From positions 1 to 20,859 of IMG/VR virus record IMGVR_UViG_3300025083_000274: 20,859 nt of DNA; one strand, written 5' to 3'. The notes beneath the pieces are model-generated. The model worked only from the letters and a program-made list of their open reading frames with translations. It did no database searches and had not been told where the DNA came from. Positions 1 to 7,201 of the stretch are shown one piece after another. Within the stretch, counting starts at the first letter, position 1. Every line of letters begins with the position of its first letter. Position numbers and translations under genes: made by a program. This stretch comes from a virus.

Positions 1-110
1 AGTCTATGATGGGAGGTGCTTTGAACGCTGCTTTACAAGATGAAGGGTTCATGAACAGAGCAGGTACTGCTGCGGGTAGTTTTATGGGTAGAATGATGGG
101 GATGAGATAA
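1..110 (+). CDS. C-terminal end of a Gly/Met/Ala-rich protein (5' truncated)
   Basis: Reading in the frame that ends at TAA 108-110 gives about 35 residues rich in Gly, Ala and Met, ending in FMGRMMGMR. The rest of the gene lies outside the window. The stop overlaps the ATG of the next gene by one base (TAATG), so the two are probably translationally coupled. The small-residue pattern could come from a virion protein or from a membrane-associated glycine-zipper segment. No family can be named from so short a piece. Confidence 0.6.
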   Translation, partial: SMMGGALNAALQDEGFMNRAGTAAGSFMGRMMGMR

Positions 111-352
111 TGATAGACAATAACCCATTTTACAATTTTTCAAGTTCGGCTATGAGTATATTTTCACCAGTCAAGAGCGTAATCATTGACATGGTTATGG
201 TTCAGTTACTAGCAATTATAGTTACTCTTGGACTTATATTAGTCACCGGTGCTGATAACCTAAGTAGTGATACTATGGCTTACTTAGTTGCTGGTTTGTT
301 CGGCGCTTTCTTTATGCTCGGTGGTATCTACAGTAGAATCTCCAGCATCTAG
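110..352 (+). CDS. Small two-helix membrane protein, holin-like
   Basis: 80 residues with two hydrophobic segments, roughly residues 23-47 and 56-75, joined by a short polar loop (GADNLSSD). The N-terminus is polar and the C-terminus ends soon after the second helix. Length and topology fit class II holins or other small phage membrane proteins, but no diagnostic motif is present, so lysis function is inference. The start is well supported: a G-rich GGGGATGA lies just upstream, and the ATG overlaps the preceding stop. The last 69 bases overlap, in antisense, the 3' end of the minus-strand zinc protein gene. Confidence 0.65.
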   Translation: MIDNNPFYNFSSSAMSIFSPVKSVIIDMVMVQLLAIIVTLGLILVTGADNLSSDTMAYLVAGLFGAFFMLGGIYSRISSI

Positions 353-670
353 TATCACTAATTTACCCCATTTGCCGAGTGGACACTCGCTTGATGTAAG
401 GCTAGTTTTTACTCTCATCTGACAACCGCACTCTAAGCATCTGTTACTACTGTGTTCCCAACTTGGACATATCATGCAGTGTTCCATTCTGCTTCTTTTT
501 ACATCATCTGGAACATACCTTCTCATCGCTATGTCTCTACCAGCCTTTGCTAGATTTCTAGCAGTCTCTATAGAAACGGGTACGCCCATAATTTTAGGCC
601 GTATTCTAGGTAGTTTCATACCCTTTGACTGGGGCTTCTTGTTCAAAAGGGTTATCCGTGTAAATGACAT
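284..670 (-). CDS. Six-cysteine zinc-binding phage protein
   Basis: 128 residues on the minus strand. The centre carries C65-x2-C68, then RC78-x2-C81-G-C83, a K-T-x-L stretch, and C96-P-L-G-K-W. This CxxC...CxxCGC...K...CPxGKW signature recurs in small proteins of many marine phages, often near structural genes; its function is unknown to me. The conserved cysteines and basic N-terminus argue that this is a real gene and not a shadow. It runs against every neighbour, overlaps the end of the holin-like gene by 69 bases, and starts 9 bases from the divergent start at 680. An internal ATG at residue 18 (position 619), preceded by AAAGGGT, is an alternative start giving 111 residues. Confidence 0.8.
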   Translation of the reverse strand: MSFTRITLLNKKPQSKGMKLPRIRPKIMGVPVSIETARNLAKAGRDIAMRRYVPDDVKRSRMEHCMICPSWEHSSNRCLECGCQMRVKTSLTSSECPLGKWGKLVILDAGDSTVDTTEHKESAEQTSN

Positions 671-679
671 GGGCTTTCT

Positions 680-1381
680 ATGGCGGGTCAGCGTCAGACT
701 AAACGGTCATGTCCTTTTTGTCAACACGGTGACCGTGAAATGTTAGAGCAGAACATCATTGACGGTATTGCTAACCCGCAAGTTTTGGACAAAGATATGG
801 GTTGGAGAGCCAATACCGCAGAGCGACACATGAAAAATCATGTGGGTGAGTATCACGAAGGTGCAAATCACTCTTGTAAAGTATGTACTGACGATAACAG
901 GAGAATGTTAGAGGTTGCTTATTTTGAAGGTAATGCTACTACAGAAGAAATTGCTAAAGAATTAGAGTGCAGTGAAGAGGCAGTTTATCGACACATGAAA
1001 CATCACTTCCAGCCTTTGGTAAAAAAGAGTTCTACTGCACTGGTATCTATCAAAGTAGGAGACGAAGTTAACATTCTTAGAAACAATGTACAAGGTCTAA
1101 ACGGTAAACTTGCACAGTTTATGGAAGAGACCAGTATTCACGACGATGGTGTTATATCTGACATGGTTAGATTGCATAAAGAAGTAAGAGAAACCCTCAA
1201 AGATTTGACAACCTATCAAGAAAAATGGGCAGAACCAACTCAAAACATCGCCAACAACACTATCAATGTGCTCAAAGTGGAGTTAGGTAAGGAGAGTCCT
1301 GAAACTTGGAAACGAGTCAAAGCCGGTTTACTTGCACAAGCAGACGGAGAAATCGACGAAGACATCATGGATTTATTGTGA
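680..1381 (+). CDS. Tandem zinc/HTH protein, candidate small terminase subunit
   Basis: 233 residues. Two copies of one module occupy residues 11-54 and 66-109. Each begins CxxC (C11/C14, C66/C69), continues through a helix-turn-helix-like stretch (second copy: TTEEIAKELECSEEAVYRHM), and ends HxxxH (H50/H54, H105/H109). A CxxC-HTH-HxxxH module is a pattern I associate with phage DNA-binding and small-terminase-like proteins. The remainder is helical and ends in an acidic EDIMDLL tail. Position upstream of the large terminase, though three genes away, supports a DNA-recognition role in packaging; a transcription regulator is the alternative. An in-frame stop at 665-667 makes ATG 680 the first available start. 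It has no clear ribosome binding site. Confidence 0.6.
   Translation: MAGQRQTKRSCPFCQHGDREMLEQNIIDGIANPQVLDKDMGWRANTAERHMKNHVGEYHEGANHSCKVCTDDNRRMLEVAYFEGNATTEEIAKELECSEEAVYRHMKHHFQPLVKKSSTALVSIKVGDEVNILRNNVQGLNGKLAQFMEETSIHDDGVISDMVRLHKEVRETLKDLTTYQEKWAEPTQNIANNTINVLKVELGKESPETWKRVKAGLLAQADGEIDEDIMDLL
710..1006 (+). repeat. Tandem protein-level repeat: CxxC-x35-HxxxH modules, period 55 residues
   Basis: Within the gene at 680 the two zinc/HTH modules have identical internal spacing: C14 to H50 and C69 to H105 are both 36 residues, and the copies are offset by 55 residues. Shared positions include CxxC, RxMLE, the HTH core and RHMKxH. The DNA of the two copies has diverged, so this is an old duplication. 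Confidence 0.8.
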
Positions 1382-1391
1382 GTTGAAAAAA

Positions 1392-2768
1392 ATGCCAATG
1401 ATTACAGGTTCAGATACTAGGATGTATAGTCCTCGAAGCGAATCTAATCTTGGCTACTCAAAAGACGATGATGACTACAAGTATGGAGTCGGTGACCCTG
1501 AGCACATGGAAGAAATTAGAGACAAAAAAATGGCTGAAAAAGACAAGTCAAGTGAAATATCTCAACTACCTCACTTACAATTATCCGTACCCAAGCCACA
1601 AATACCCCAACTTCCCGGTTTGATGGAAGAGGAAGAAGACCCTCTTATGATGGATGACCAGTTCAATGAAGGTCAACAGTTTGGTGCTATGACAGGGATG
1701 CCTGACATGGGTAATCTCAGTATTGGCAACGCTACGGGTACTATGCCAGCACCCGGTGGTATGCTTGCCACTGGAGAGCCGATGGAAAATGCTTGGTCTA
1801 CCTTGATAAAAGAAGATGAGGAAGACGATAAAAAGCCTGACTCTAAAACATTCACTAAGCCTAAAAAAATTCCTAGACCTTTTTTTGACCCAGAAAAAGA
1901 TGTCACTCCTATTAGAAGACGATTAGCGTCTGAACCTACAATAGAAACAAGCGAAGGTGACCTTCGAGCAGAAAGAATTTTACCTACTGCTTATGGTAAT
2001 CCTGATTACTTTACTACAGGCGAACCAATGGATGATGCTTGGTCTAGTTTGACCAAGAGCAGACTTGACAAGATAAAAGGTAAAAAGCAAAGGCCGTTTT
2101 CAAGAGAACAGTTTGAAATTCAACCCGGTGGCGCTGATATTACTACTGCCAATACTCGTAGAGCCAAAAGAACATCTCGTCAGATGTCACCTATAAAAAA
2201 CAGAGGACTTGACTTGAGCCCTCATAGTGTAGATTATTCTCACCTCGGTATCAAAACAAAGCAACCGCTTCGTTTGTTTCCTAGAGATTATGACCAGCAG
2301 TTAGGTACTCAACAAAAGCGGCAATTGTTGGCAGGGGTTCCTCAAGCACAATCTGGCCACGCATTGGGACCAGAAAGTAAATACAACCCTAAACCTCACA
2401 AACTCTCTTCGCCCAAAGGAAAGCCTATCAAAGAACCCGGCGAACCTAAACTTAGAGGCCAAAGTCTGGCTAAGTCTGCTGCTGTACTTAGAGAAGACAT
2501 CGAAGCCCTCAAAAAGAAAGTCGACTATATGAAATTTAATCAAATTAGAAGATTACTTTCTCAATTGAAAAATTCAGTTGAAAGACAAGAGCGCAGGCTC
2601 AAGGCTGCCAAGCAAGGCGGTCACGGTAATAACAGAGAAGCGGGTCATATGGAGGCGCAAAATAAAACAACCAAACCAACTGGTGGCACTGACACTATTG
2701 ATTTACCTGACAGTTGGGGCGCACCTTCCACTATGTTTGCAGCAAGAGGTAGTGGGAGAGTAGGCTGA
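1392..2768 (+). CDS. Acidic/proline-rich low-complexity protein with AWS repeats and C-terminal coiled coil
   Basis: 458 residues from ATG 1392; the longer reading from TTG 1332 would overlap the previous gene and lacks support. The ribosome binding site is poor, and ATG 1398 is an alternative. The protein is largely disordered-looking: charged, proline-rich, with Met/Gly-rich stretches. It holds two copies of a T-G-E-P-M-(E/D)-(N/D)-A-W-S-(T/S)-L-x-K motif at about residues 127-140 and 209-222. A long amphipathic helix, probably coiled coil, spans about residues 358-410. No family is recognised. Context between the TerS candidate and the large terminase, and the linear repeats, suggest an assembly, scaffold-like or internal virion protein, but that is inference. 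Confidence 0.7.
   Translation: MPMITGSDTRMYSPRSESNLGYSKDDDDYKYGVGDPEHMEEIRDKKMAEKDKSSEISQLPHLQLSVPKPQIPQLPGLMEEEEDPLMMDDQFNEGQQFGAMTGMPDMGNLSIGNATGTMPAPGGMLATGEPMENAWSTLIKEDEEDDKKPDSKTFTKPKKIPRPFFDPEKDVTPIRRRLASEPTIETSEGDLRAERILPTAYGNPDYFTTGEPMDDAWSSLTKSRLDKIKGKKQRPFSREQFEIQPGGADITTANTRRAKRTSRQMSPIKNRGLDLSPHSVDYSHLGIKTKQPLRLFPRDYDQQLGTQQKRQLLAGVPQAQSGHALGPESKYNPKPHKLSSPKGKPIKEPGEPKLRGQSLAKSAAVLREDIEALKKKVDYMKFNQIRRLLSQLKNSVERQERRLKAAKQGGHGNNREAGHMEAQNKTTKPTGGTDTIDLPDSWGAPSTMFAARGSGRVG
1770..2057 (+). repeat. Two copies of TGEPM(E/D)(N/D)AWS(T/S)LxK
   Basis: Copies lie at about 1770-1811 and 2016-2057, offset by 82 residues in the protein. They agree at TGEPM, AWS, L and K and are flanked by dissimilar low-complexity sequence, which suggests a conserved short linear motif, not a domain duplication. 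Confidence 0.75.
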
Positions 2769-4630
2769 TGTTTAAGATACATTTTCCTGCTAACTATGGC
2801 AAGCCTAAGCCTTTGGTTTTTGGCAGCGATGACTTTCATAAGGCTTACTTCAAACCTTTATTGAAATCCTTTGGTCTTACTTTTGTCGGAGATGGAGGTC
2901 AAGTACCTCACGGTTGGGCACCAACGGATGCTGGTATAAGCCAAGACCCGGAAGAGCCTGACCATCCACCTTGGAATCATCACCCTGAAACAGGAGAATT
3001 GTTACCGGGCGGTAAGCACACCATTGATTTCGTAAGAGATGACTTAGTAAGGCGGTTTAAACTTACTCCAGAAGAAGCCGATTATATTTTACAAATGTCT
3101 ATCGACAGATATAATCAGAAGCATCAAGATGAATACGGTGATGACAGCCAACATACTTTGCCTGATTTCAATAGTAATCAGTGGCGCAAAGTGCATGTCG
3201 GTCCTTGGTACGAGCACAATATGGAAACTCACATGAGAAAGGCCAGAAGAGGCGAGCCTCAGCAACCCGGTGGTCCAAGACCTTTGATTACCTACGCTTA
3301 CAACCAAGGTAATGTTGAGGGCGGCGCAACTGGTCGATGGATAGACAGCGGTCTTATTCACATGAATCAAGAAATTGGTGAGGTGTTACAAGAGTTAGGT
3401 GCACCTGCTGATGTTGTCAACGGTTTGAACTATGTTCAATACAACGGTTTGAAGCCGGGTTCACTTTCTGGCGGGCTGGTTCAGTCTATATCTCCAAGAG
3501 ACGGTAAAGAATACTTGAAAACAGGTATACTACCTAATCAATATCTTAGTGATGAGCAAGTGCAACAAATCAGTGACCAAAGGATGCATCCAGAAATACA
3601 TGCTCATCAGATTGCCGAATTGTTACCTGATTCTTTTTATTATCCTGCTTCTTTCAACATAGCCGCAGGTGGATTGTCAGGTGAAAGGCTACGAGAGGAA
3701 CTTGAAGGTATGGGACTAAGTCACAATTATAGTGATGAAGACTTAAATGAAATCGCTAGCACTAGGGCTATGAAACTTTTGTTCCAAGACACTCACAATA
3801 TCAATAGCGATTCGGGTAAAGGGTCAGTAAAAATGTTGACTAGGGGCTTACTTAACGATATAGATTCTCATCACGATGACGAAACATATAGTCTACATAG
3901 AAATCACATCGAGCGAGCACCTAGGCACGAAAAAACTAATTTTCACAAAAGGGCTAATCTGGTTGCTAGAAAGATAGGGGCGCACATGAGTAACGCCGCA
4001 GGTAAATTAATAGCACAAGGCATGGGTCAAGAAGAGGCTAAAGAACAGATAGCCAGACAGATGCGAGAATCGAAAGTAAATCATTACGAAAGAGCATATC
4101 GAGGACCAAAAGAGGGCCTAAGACGAGATGTTGAAGGTCTGATTGCTGGTATGATGGACATTACCGGGCACGAAAGATTCTCTTTAGGCGAGATACCGAC
4201 AGACGCTGCGACACAAAGTATTGCTACTCCTATGCCGGAGTTCCCACATTACGCTGCGCCCGACCACTGGGGGCCAGATGGCCATGACCGTATAGCACTT
4301 GGCGAGCACGAAATGGCACCTACCGGAGATGAAGTCCGTGTTGTGCCTTCTTATCCTAGACCTGAAACTACTGCACCTGCTTTACCTCCTCAAGTTCCTT
4401 CGATGATTGATTTACCAGCACCCCCATTGCAGGTTCAGTCAAGTAATCCAGCAGATTTGACAAGAAGAGCGCTGGGTAGCAGAGGCTATCCTCAAGGTAT
4501 ACCTGACAATCAGTTAACATTTGGTGACAATGGTTTCATAATGAATCGCTCCTTCGATGTAGCCAGTGGGATGGATGCAATCAAGAAAAAGATTGGATAC
4601 TTTGACGGATTTCTAAGGGGGCTAAAGTGA
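2768..4630 (+). CDS. Unknown 620-residue histidine-rich protein
   Basis: 620 residues; the start ATG overlaps the previous stop (TGATG) with a GGGAG-containing site about 10 bases upstream. No domain is recognised. The N-terminal 160 residues are rich in His, Trp and Pro (for example DHPPWNHHPETG). The middle, about residues 180-430, looks folded and helical. A helical charged stretch covers about 390-460, then a Pro-rich disordered linker at about 510-570, and a basic C-terminus ending GYFDGFLRGLK. The sequence PLLKS near residue 31 matches a short motif recurring in several proteins of this window. Position between TerS-like and TerL genes and the composition point to a virion or assembly protein, with no stronger evidence. 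Confidence 0.75.
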   Translation: MFKIHFPANYGKPKPLVFGSDDFHKAYFKPLLKSFGLTFVGDGGQVPHGWAPTDAGISQDPEEPDHPPWNHHPETGELLPGGKHTIDFVRDDLVRRFKLTPEEADYILQMSIDRYNQKHQDEYGDDSQHTLPDFNSNQWRKVHVGPWYEHNMETHMRKARRGEPQQPGGPRPLITYAYNQGNVEGGATGRWIDSGLIHMNQEIGEVLQELGAPADVVNGLNYVQYNGLKPGSLSGGLVQSISPRDGKEYLKTGILPNQYLSDEQVQQISDQRMHPEIHAHQIAELLPDSFYYPASFNIAAGGLSGERLREELEGMGLSHNYSDEDLNEIASTRAMKLLFQDTHNINSDSGKGSVKMLTRGLLNDIDSHHDDETYSLHRNHIERAPRHEKTNFHKRANLVARKIGAHMSNAAGKLIAQGMGQEEAKEQIARQMRESKVNHYERAYRGPKEGLRRDVEGLIAGMMDITGHERFSLGEIPTDAATQSIATPMPEFPHYAAPDHWGPDGHDRIALGEHEMAPTGDEVRVVPSYPRPETTAPALPPQVPSMIDLPAPPLQVQSSNPADLTRRALGSRGYPQGIPDNQLTFGDNGFIMNRSFDVASGMDAIKKKIGYFDGFLRGLK

Positions 4631-5694
4631 TGGGAAGAGTATTAGTTAAGTCTGCTCTTCCCGGTAAGGTGTTAGTCAAAAGTAATTATGCTTTCGATGC
4701 TTTTGGTAACCCAGTGTTATTATCGACTCCTTCTACAAAAGAAGGTGCACCTGTAAGAGGAGAAAGGTTGGCTGGTGTTTTAGGCGGAGCAGCAGGTGCT
4801 GGTTTGGCTCTTACTCAACCAGTAAATTCTTTGTCCCAGTTAATCAACAACATAAGATATGGTATGTTTGAAGGTGCTAGAGACGCTCGTGGTTTAAGAA
4901 GAGGGTTGTCAGGTCGCAGAGAAAAAATAAGAGCCAACAGAGCAGCAGACCTTGCCAATCAATATGCCGCTTTGAGAGCACAAGAACCTCTTGACCAAAG
5001 AAGACAAAGAGGTTTATTTGACAGATTGACTGGTGGTAATTTTATGACTGCTGGTCAACAAGAACAAGCATTGTATGAGGCGGATGTGCAAAGAAGACTT
5101 GCCGACGAAAGGGCTGCTAGAAACGCTGCTTTGGGTCAAGAAGTGTTCGATATGGCTGGCGGAATGCTTGGAGAAAGACCAGAAGACTTAACTTTACAAC
5201 AAGGTCAAGGTATTTTGGGCAACATTAGGCAGTTGGGAGTGGCAGGTGCACAACGAGGGAATAGAATAGATGCGGAATCCGTACCGTTACCTAATTTCGC
5301 AAATCAAAATCCCGAACTGATAGCGGATATAGAACGAGAGTTACAAACAAGAAATGTTATGCCTCAAGAAGGGGATGTAAATGTGACGAAGCCTTCTCAA
5401 TCTGAGCGACCTATTGTAAATGTAGCCGGTGAAAAAATAGGTGTAGTGGGAAGTCCAGAGTCGATGGCTAGGCTGAGTAGTATACAGGCTCCTTCTAACA
5501 ACATGGGTGCTGCCGATGCCAATGAACAACCAATACCTCCGAACACTACAGTTAACACCCCTATGGATACATACAACCAGATGAAACCGGAATCTGCTGA
5601 GGAAGAGGAGCAAGAGCCTAGTATGTCTGGTAATGCTACCTCTGACGAAGCCATGTTAGCGGCTTTAAAGACTAAACTGGGGGCCGGGGCTTGA
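4630..5694 (+). CDS. Unknown Ala/Gly/Arg-rich protein, possible internal virion protein
   Basis: 354 residues from ATG 4630, which overlaps the preceding TGA (4628-4630); a GTG at 4627 is the alternative, and the G-rich run AAGGGGG just upstream serves either. The N-terminus holds a direct repeat, GRVLVKSALPGKVLVKS. A small-residue hydrophobic stretch follows (about residues 46-60, LAGVLGGAAGAGLAL), too weak to call a true membrane span. An Arg/Ala/Gln-rich helical region covers about 75-165, and the C-terminal third is acidic and disordered. It ends four bases into the large terminase gene. No family recognised; composition resembles DNA-associated internal head proteins, but this is only a guess. 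Confidence 0.7.
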   Translation: MGRVLVKSALPGKVLVKSNYAFDAFGNPVLLSTPSTKEGAPVRGERLAGVLGGAAGAGLALTQPVNSLSQLINNIRYGMFEGARDARGLRRGLSGRREKIRANRAADLANQYAALRAQEPLDQRRQRGLFDRLTGGNFMTAGQQEQALYEADVQRRLADERAARNAALGQEVFDMAGGMLGERPEDLTLQQGQGILGNIRQLGVAGAQRGNRIDAESVPLPNFANQNPELIADIERELQTRNVMPQEGDVNVTKPSQSERPIVNVAGEKIGVVGSPESMARLSSIQAPSNNMGAADANEQPIPPNTTVNTPMDTYNQMKPESAEEEEQEPSMSGNATSDEAMLAALKTKLGAGA

Positions 5695-7172
5695 GTGATG
5701 TCAACAACCTCATCCGAGACATGGACATAGAGATGTCCAAAAAATCATTTAAGTATTTCTTTACTGAGATTTTAGGCTTTGATTTTTCAAACCATCATCG
5801 AGATTGGTTAGCGGGTCTAAGTGAAAGTAGAAGATACTGCGTCAAAGCAAGCCGTGACCATGGTAAATCAGTATTTTTTATGTCTTATGCACTTTGGTTG
5901 GCTGCTTTTAACCCTAATACTCACATCATGGTATTCAGTCACAGCCTTGAGCAGACACTTGAACACATGCGATTCATCCGTAACAACATCGAAAGCGCTG
6001 ATATTTTGAAAGAATTAAAGCCAACAGGTAAGCCTTGGGCTAAGTCTTACTTTGAATTCACTAATGGTAGCCGTATCATGGCTAAGTCGGTTGGTGGTGC
6101 TACTCGTGGTTTCCACCCTGATGTCGTAGTATGTGACGATATTTTGTGGGGTACTACTAGTTCTGAATTACAAAGAGCAGCAGACTGGTTCTATACTGTT
6201 CTACTCCCGGTTCTGCACCACACAGGTAGGCTGATGATGGTCGGTACACCGTTTAGTTACAACGACCTGTATGCTGAATTAGAGGACAAACCAGCGTTTA
6301 GAGTAGAAACTTATCCAGCCATTTTACCAAATGGTGACCCGCTTTGGCCCGGTAGATGGCCGCTAGACGCACTAAAGGTAAGAGAAGAGTCAATGCCAGC
6401 CATCAAGTTTGCTCGTGAGTATCTTTGTGAGCCTATTCACGACATGTCGAGTATGTTCCCAATGACTTTGTTAGAAAAAGCAAGGGATAAAAACCTAATT
6501 CTGATTGACAAAGCAGAACAAGAGTTTGATGAAAACGGCGACCCATCTGGAGTATTTGGTCAACACTTTATTGGCTGGGACCCGGCTATTGCATCAGATG
6601 CTAATGCCGATTATACTGCCATGTCTGTTCTAAGAATGTTACCGGATAGTGACGAAAAGCAACTAATTCACATCGTGAATGAGAAAGGCTTGGGCAGTAG
6701 CGCACAGAAAAGAAAGATAATCATGCTCAACAGTCGATTTAGGCCAGACCTCATCGAACTTGAAGGTAACAACTTCCAGAGGATGTTTGAGGCGGAACTC
6801 AAAGAGATGCGTGACGACATTCCTATCAAGACATTTATGACCACTCGGCAAAAGAAAGAAAGTATGTTTATGTCTTTACTCATGGCTTTCGAGCAGGGTA
6901 AAATAAAAACACCTTGGGGTGACGAAAGAAGTAAAGAGTTTACTCGTAATCTTGAAACCCAACTCAGTAGATTTGGTATGCAAAAGAACGGTAGACTAGA
7001 GTCTGTAGGCACTCACGATGACTTGGCTATGAGTCTGGCTTTGGCTAACTGGGCTACTAAAGAGTTCAAAGGTACTATGGTTATGCTTGATGACTACCTC
7101 GACGGATTCAACGATTGGTTCGGTGATGTTTCACAAAGAAATGTAGCAGGTGCGTCTTGGTTCACGATATAA
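5691..7172 (+). CDS. terL: Terminase large subunit (packaging ATPase and nuclease)
   Basis: 493 residues, normal length for the family. It powers DNA translocation into the prohead and cuts the concatemer. Walker A variant is ASRDHGKS at residues 53-60. Walker B is VVVCDD at 145-150, preceded by the GATRGFHPD segment. A coupling-motif-like VGTPFS follows near residue 183. The RNase H-like nuclease has its three acidic clusters: GWDPA near residue 296, LIELEGNNF near 355, and THDDLAMSLA near 441. All catalytic motifs are present, so it should be active. The start is probably TTG 5691, overlapping the previous TGA (TTGA) with GGGGG 8 bases upstream; ATG 5721 is the next candidate and loses only non-catalytic residues. 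Confidence 0.96.
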   Translation: MSDVNNLIRDMDIEMSKKSFKYFFTEILGFDFSNHHRDWLAGLSESRRYCVKASRDHGKSVFFMSYALWLAAFNPNTHIMVFSHSLEQTLEHMRFIRNNIESADILKELKPTGKPWAKSYFEFTNGSRIMAKSVGGATRGFHPDVVVCDDILWGTTSSELQRAADWFYTVLLPVLHHTGRLMMVGTPFSYNDLYAELEDKPAFRVETYPAILPNGDPLWPGRWPLDALKVREESMPAIKFAREYLCEPIHDMSSMFPMTLLEKARDKNLILIDKAEQEFDENGDPSGVFGQHFIGWDPAIASDANADYTAMSVLRMLPDSDEKQLIHIVNEKGLGSSAQKRKIIMLNSRFRPDLIELEGNNFQRMFEAELKEMRDDIPIKTFMTTRQKKESMFMSLLMAFEQGKIKTPWGDERSKEFTRNLETQLSRFGMQKNGRLESVGTHDDLAMSLALANWATKEFKGTMVMLDDYLDGFNDWFGDVSQRNVAGASWFTI

Positions 7173-7191
7173 TTAAATGACACCAAAAGTT

Positions 7192-7197
7192 GGAGAG
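7192..7197 (+). promoter_or_regulatory. Ribosome binding site GGAGAG deciding start at 7202
   Basis: GGAGAG with optimal spacing to ATG 7202. It overlaps the TTG at 7190, which would otherwise extend the reading frame by four codons, so ATG 7202 is preferred. Confidence 0.75.
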
Positions 7198-7201
7198 TAT
7201 T

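Noticed and set aside
474-746. Plus-strand reading frame of 90 codons with a hydrophobic N-terminus
   Set aside because: It lies opposite the minus-strand zinc-protein gene, whose conserved cysteine signature makes that the real coding strand, and it runs into the 680 gene in another frame.
1332-1391. TTG at 1332 as start of the low-complexity protein
   Set aside because: It would overlap the previous gene by 50 bases with no ribosome site; ATG 1392 follows directly after that gene's stop.
7190-7201. TTG at 7190 as start of the LAGLIDADG-like gene
   Set aside because: The TTG overlaps the GGAG ribosome site that serves ATG 7202.
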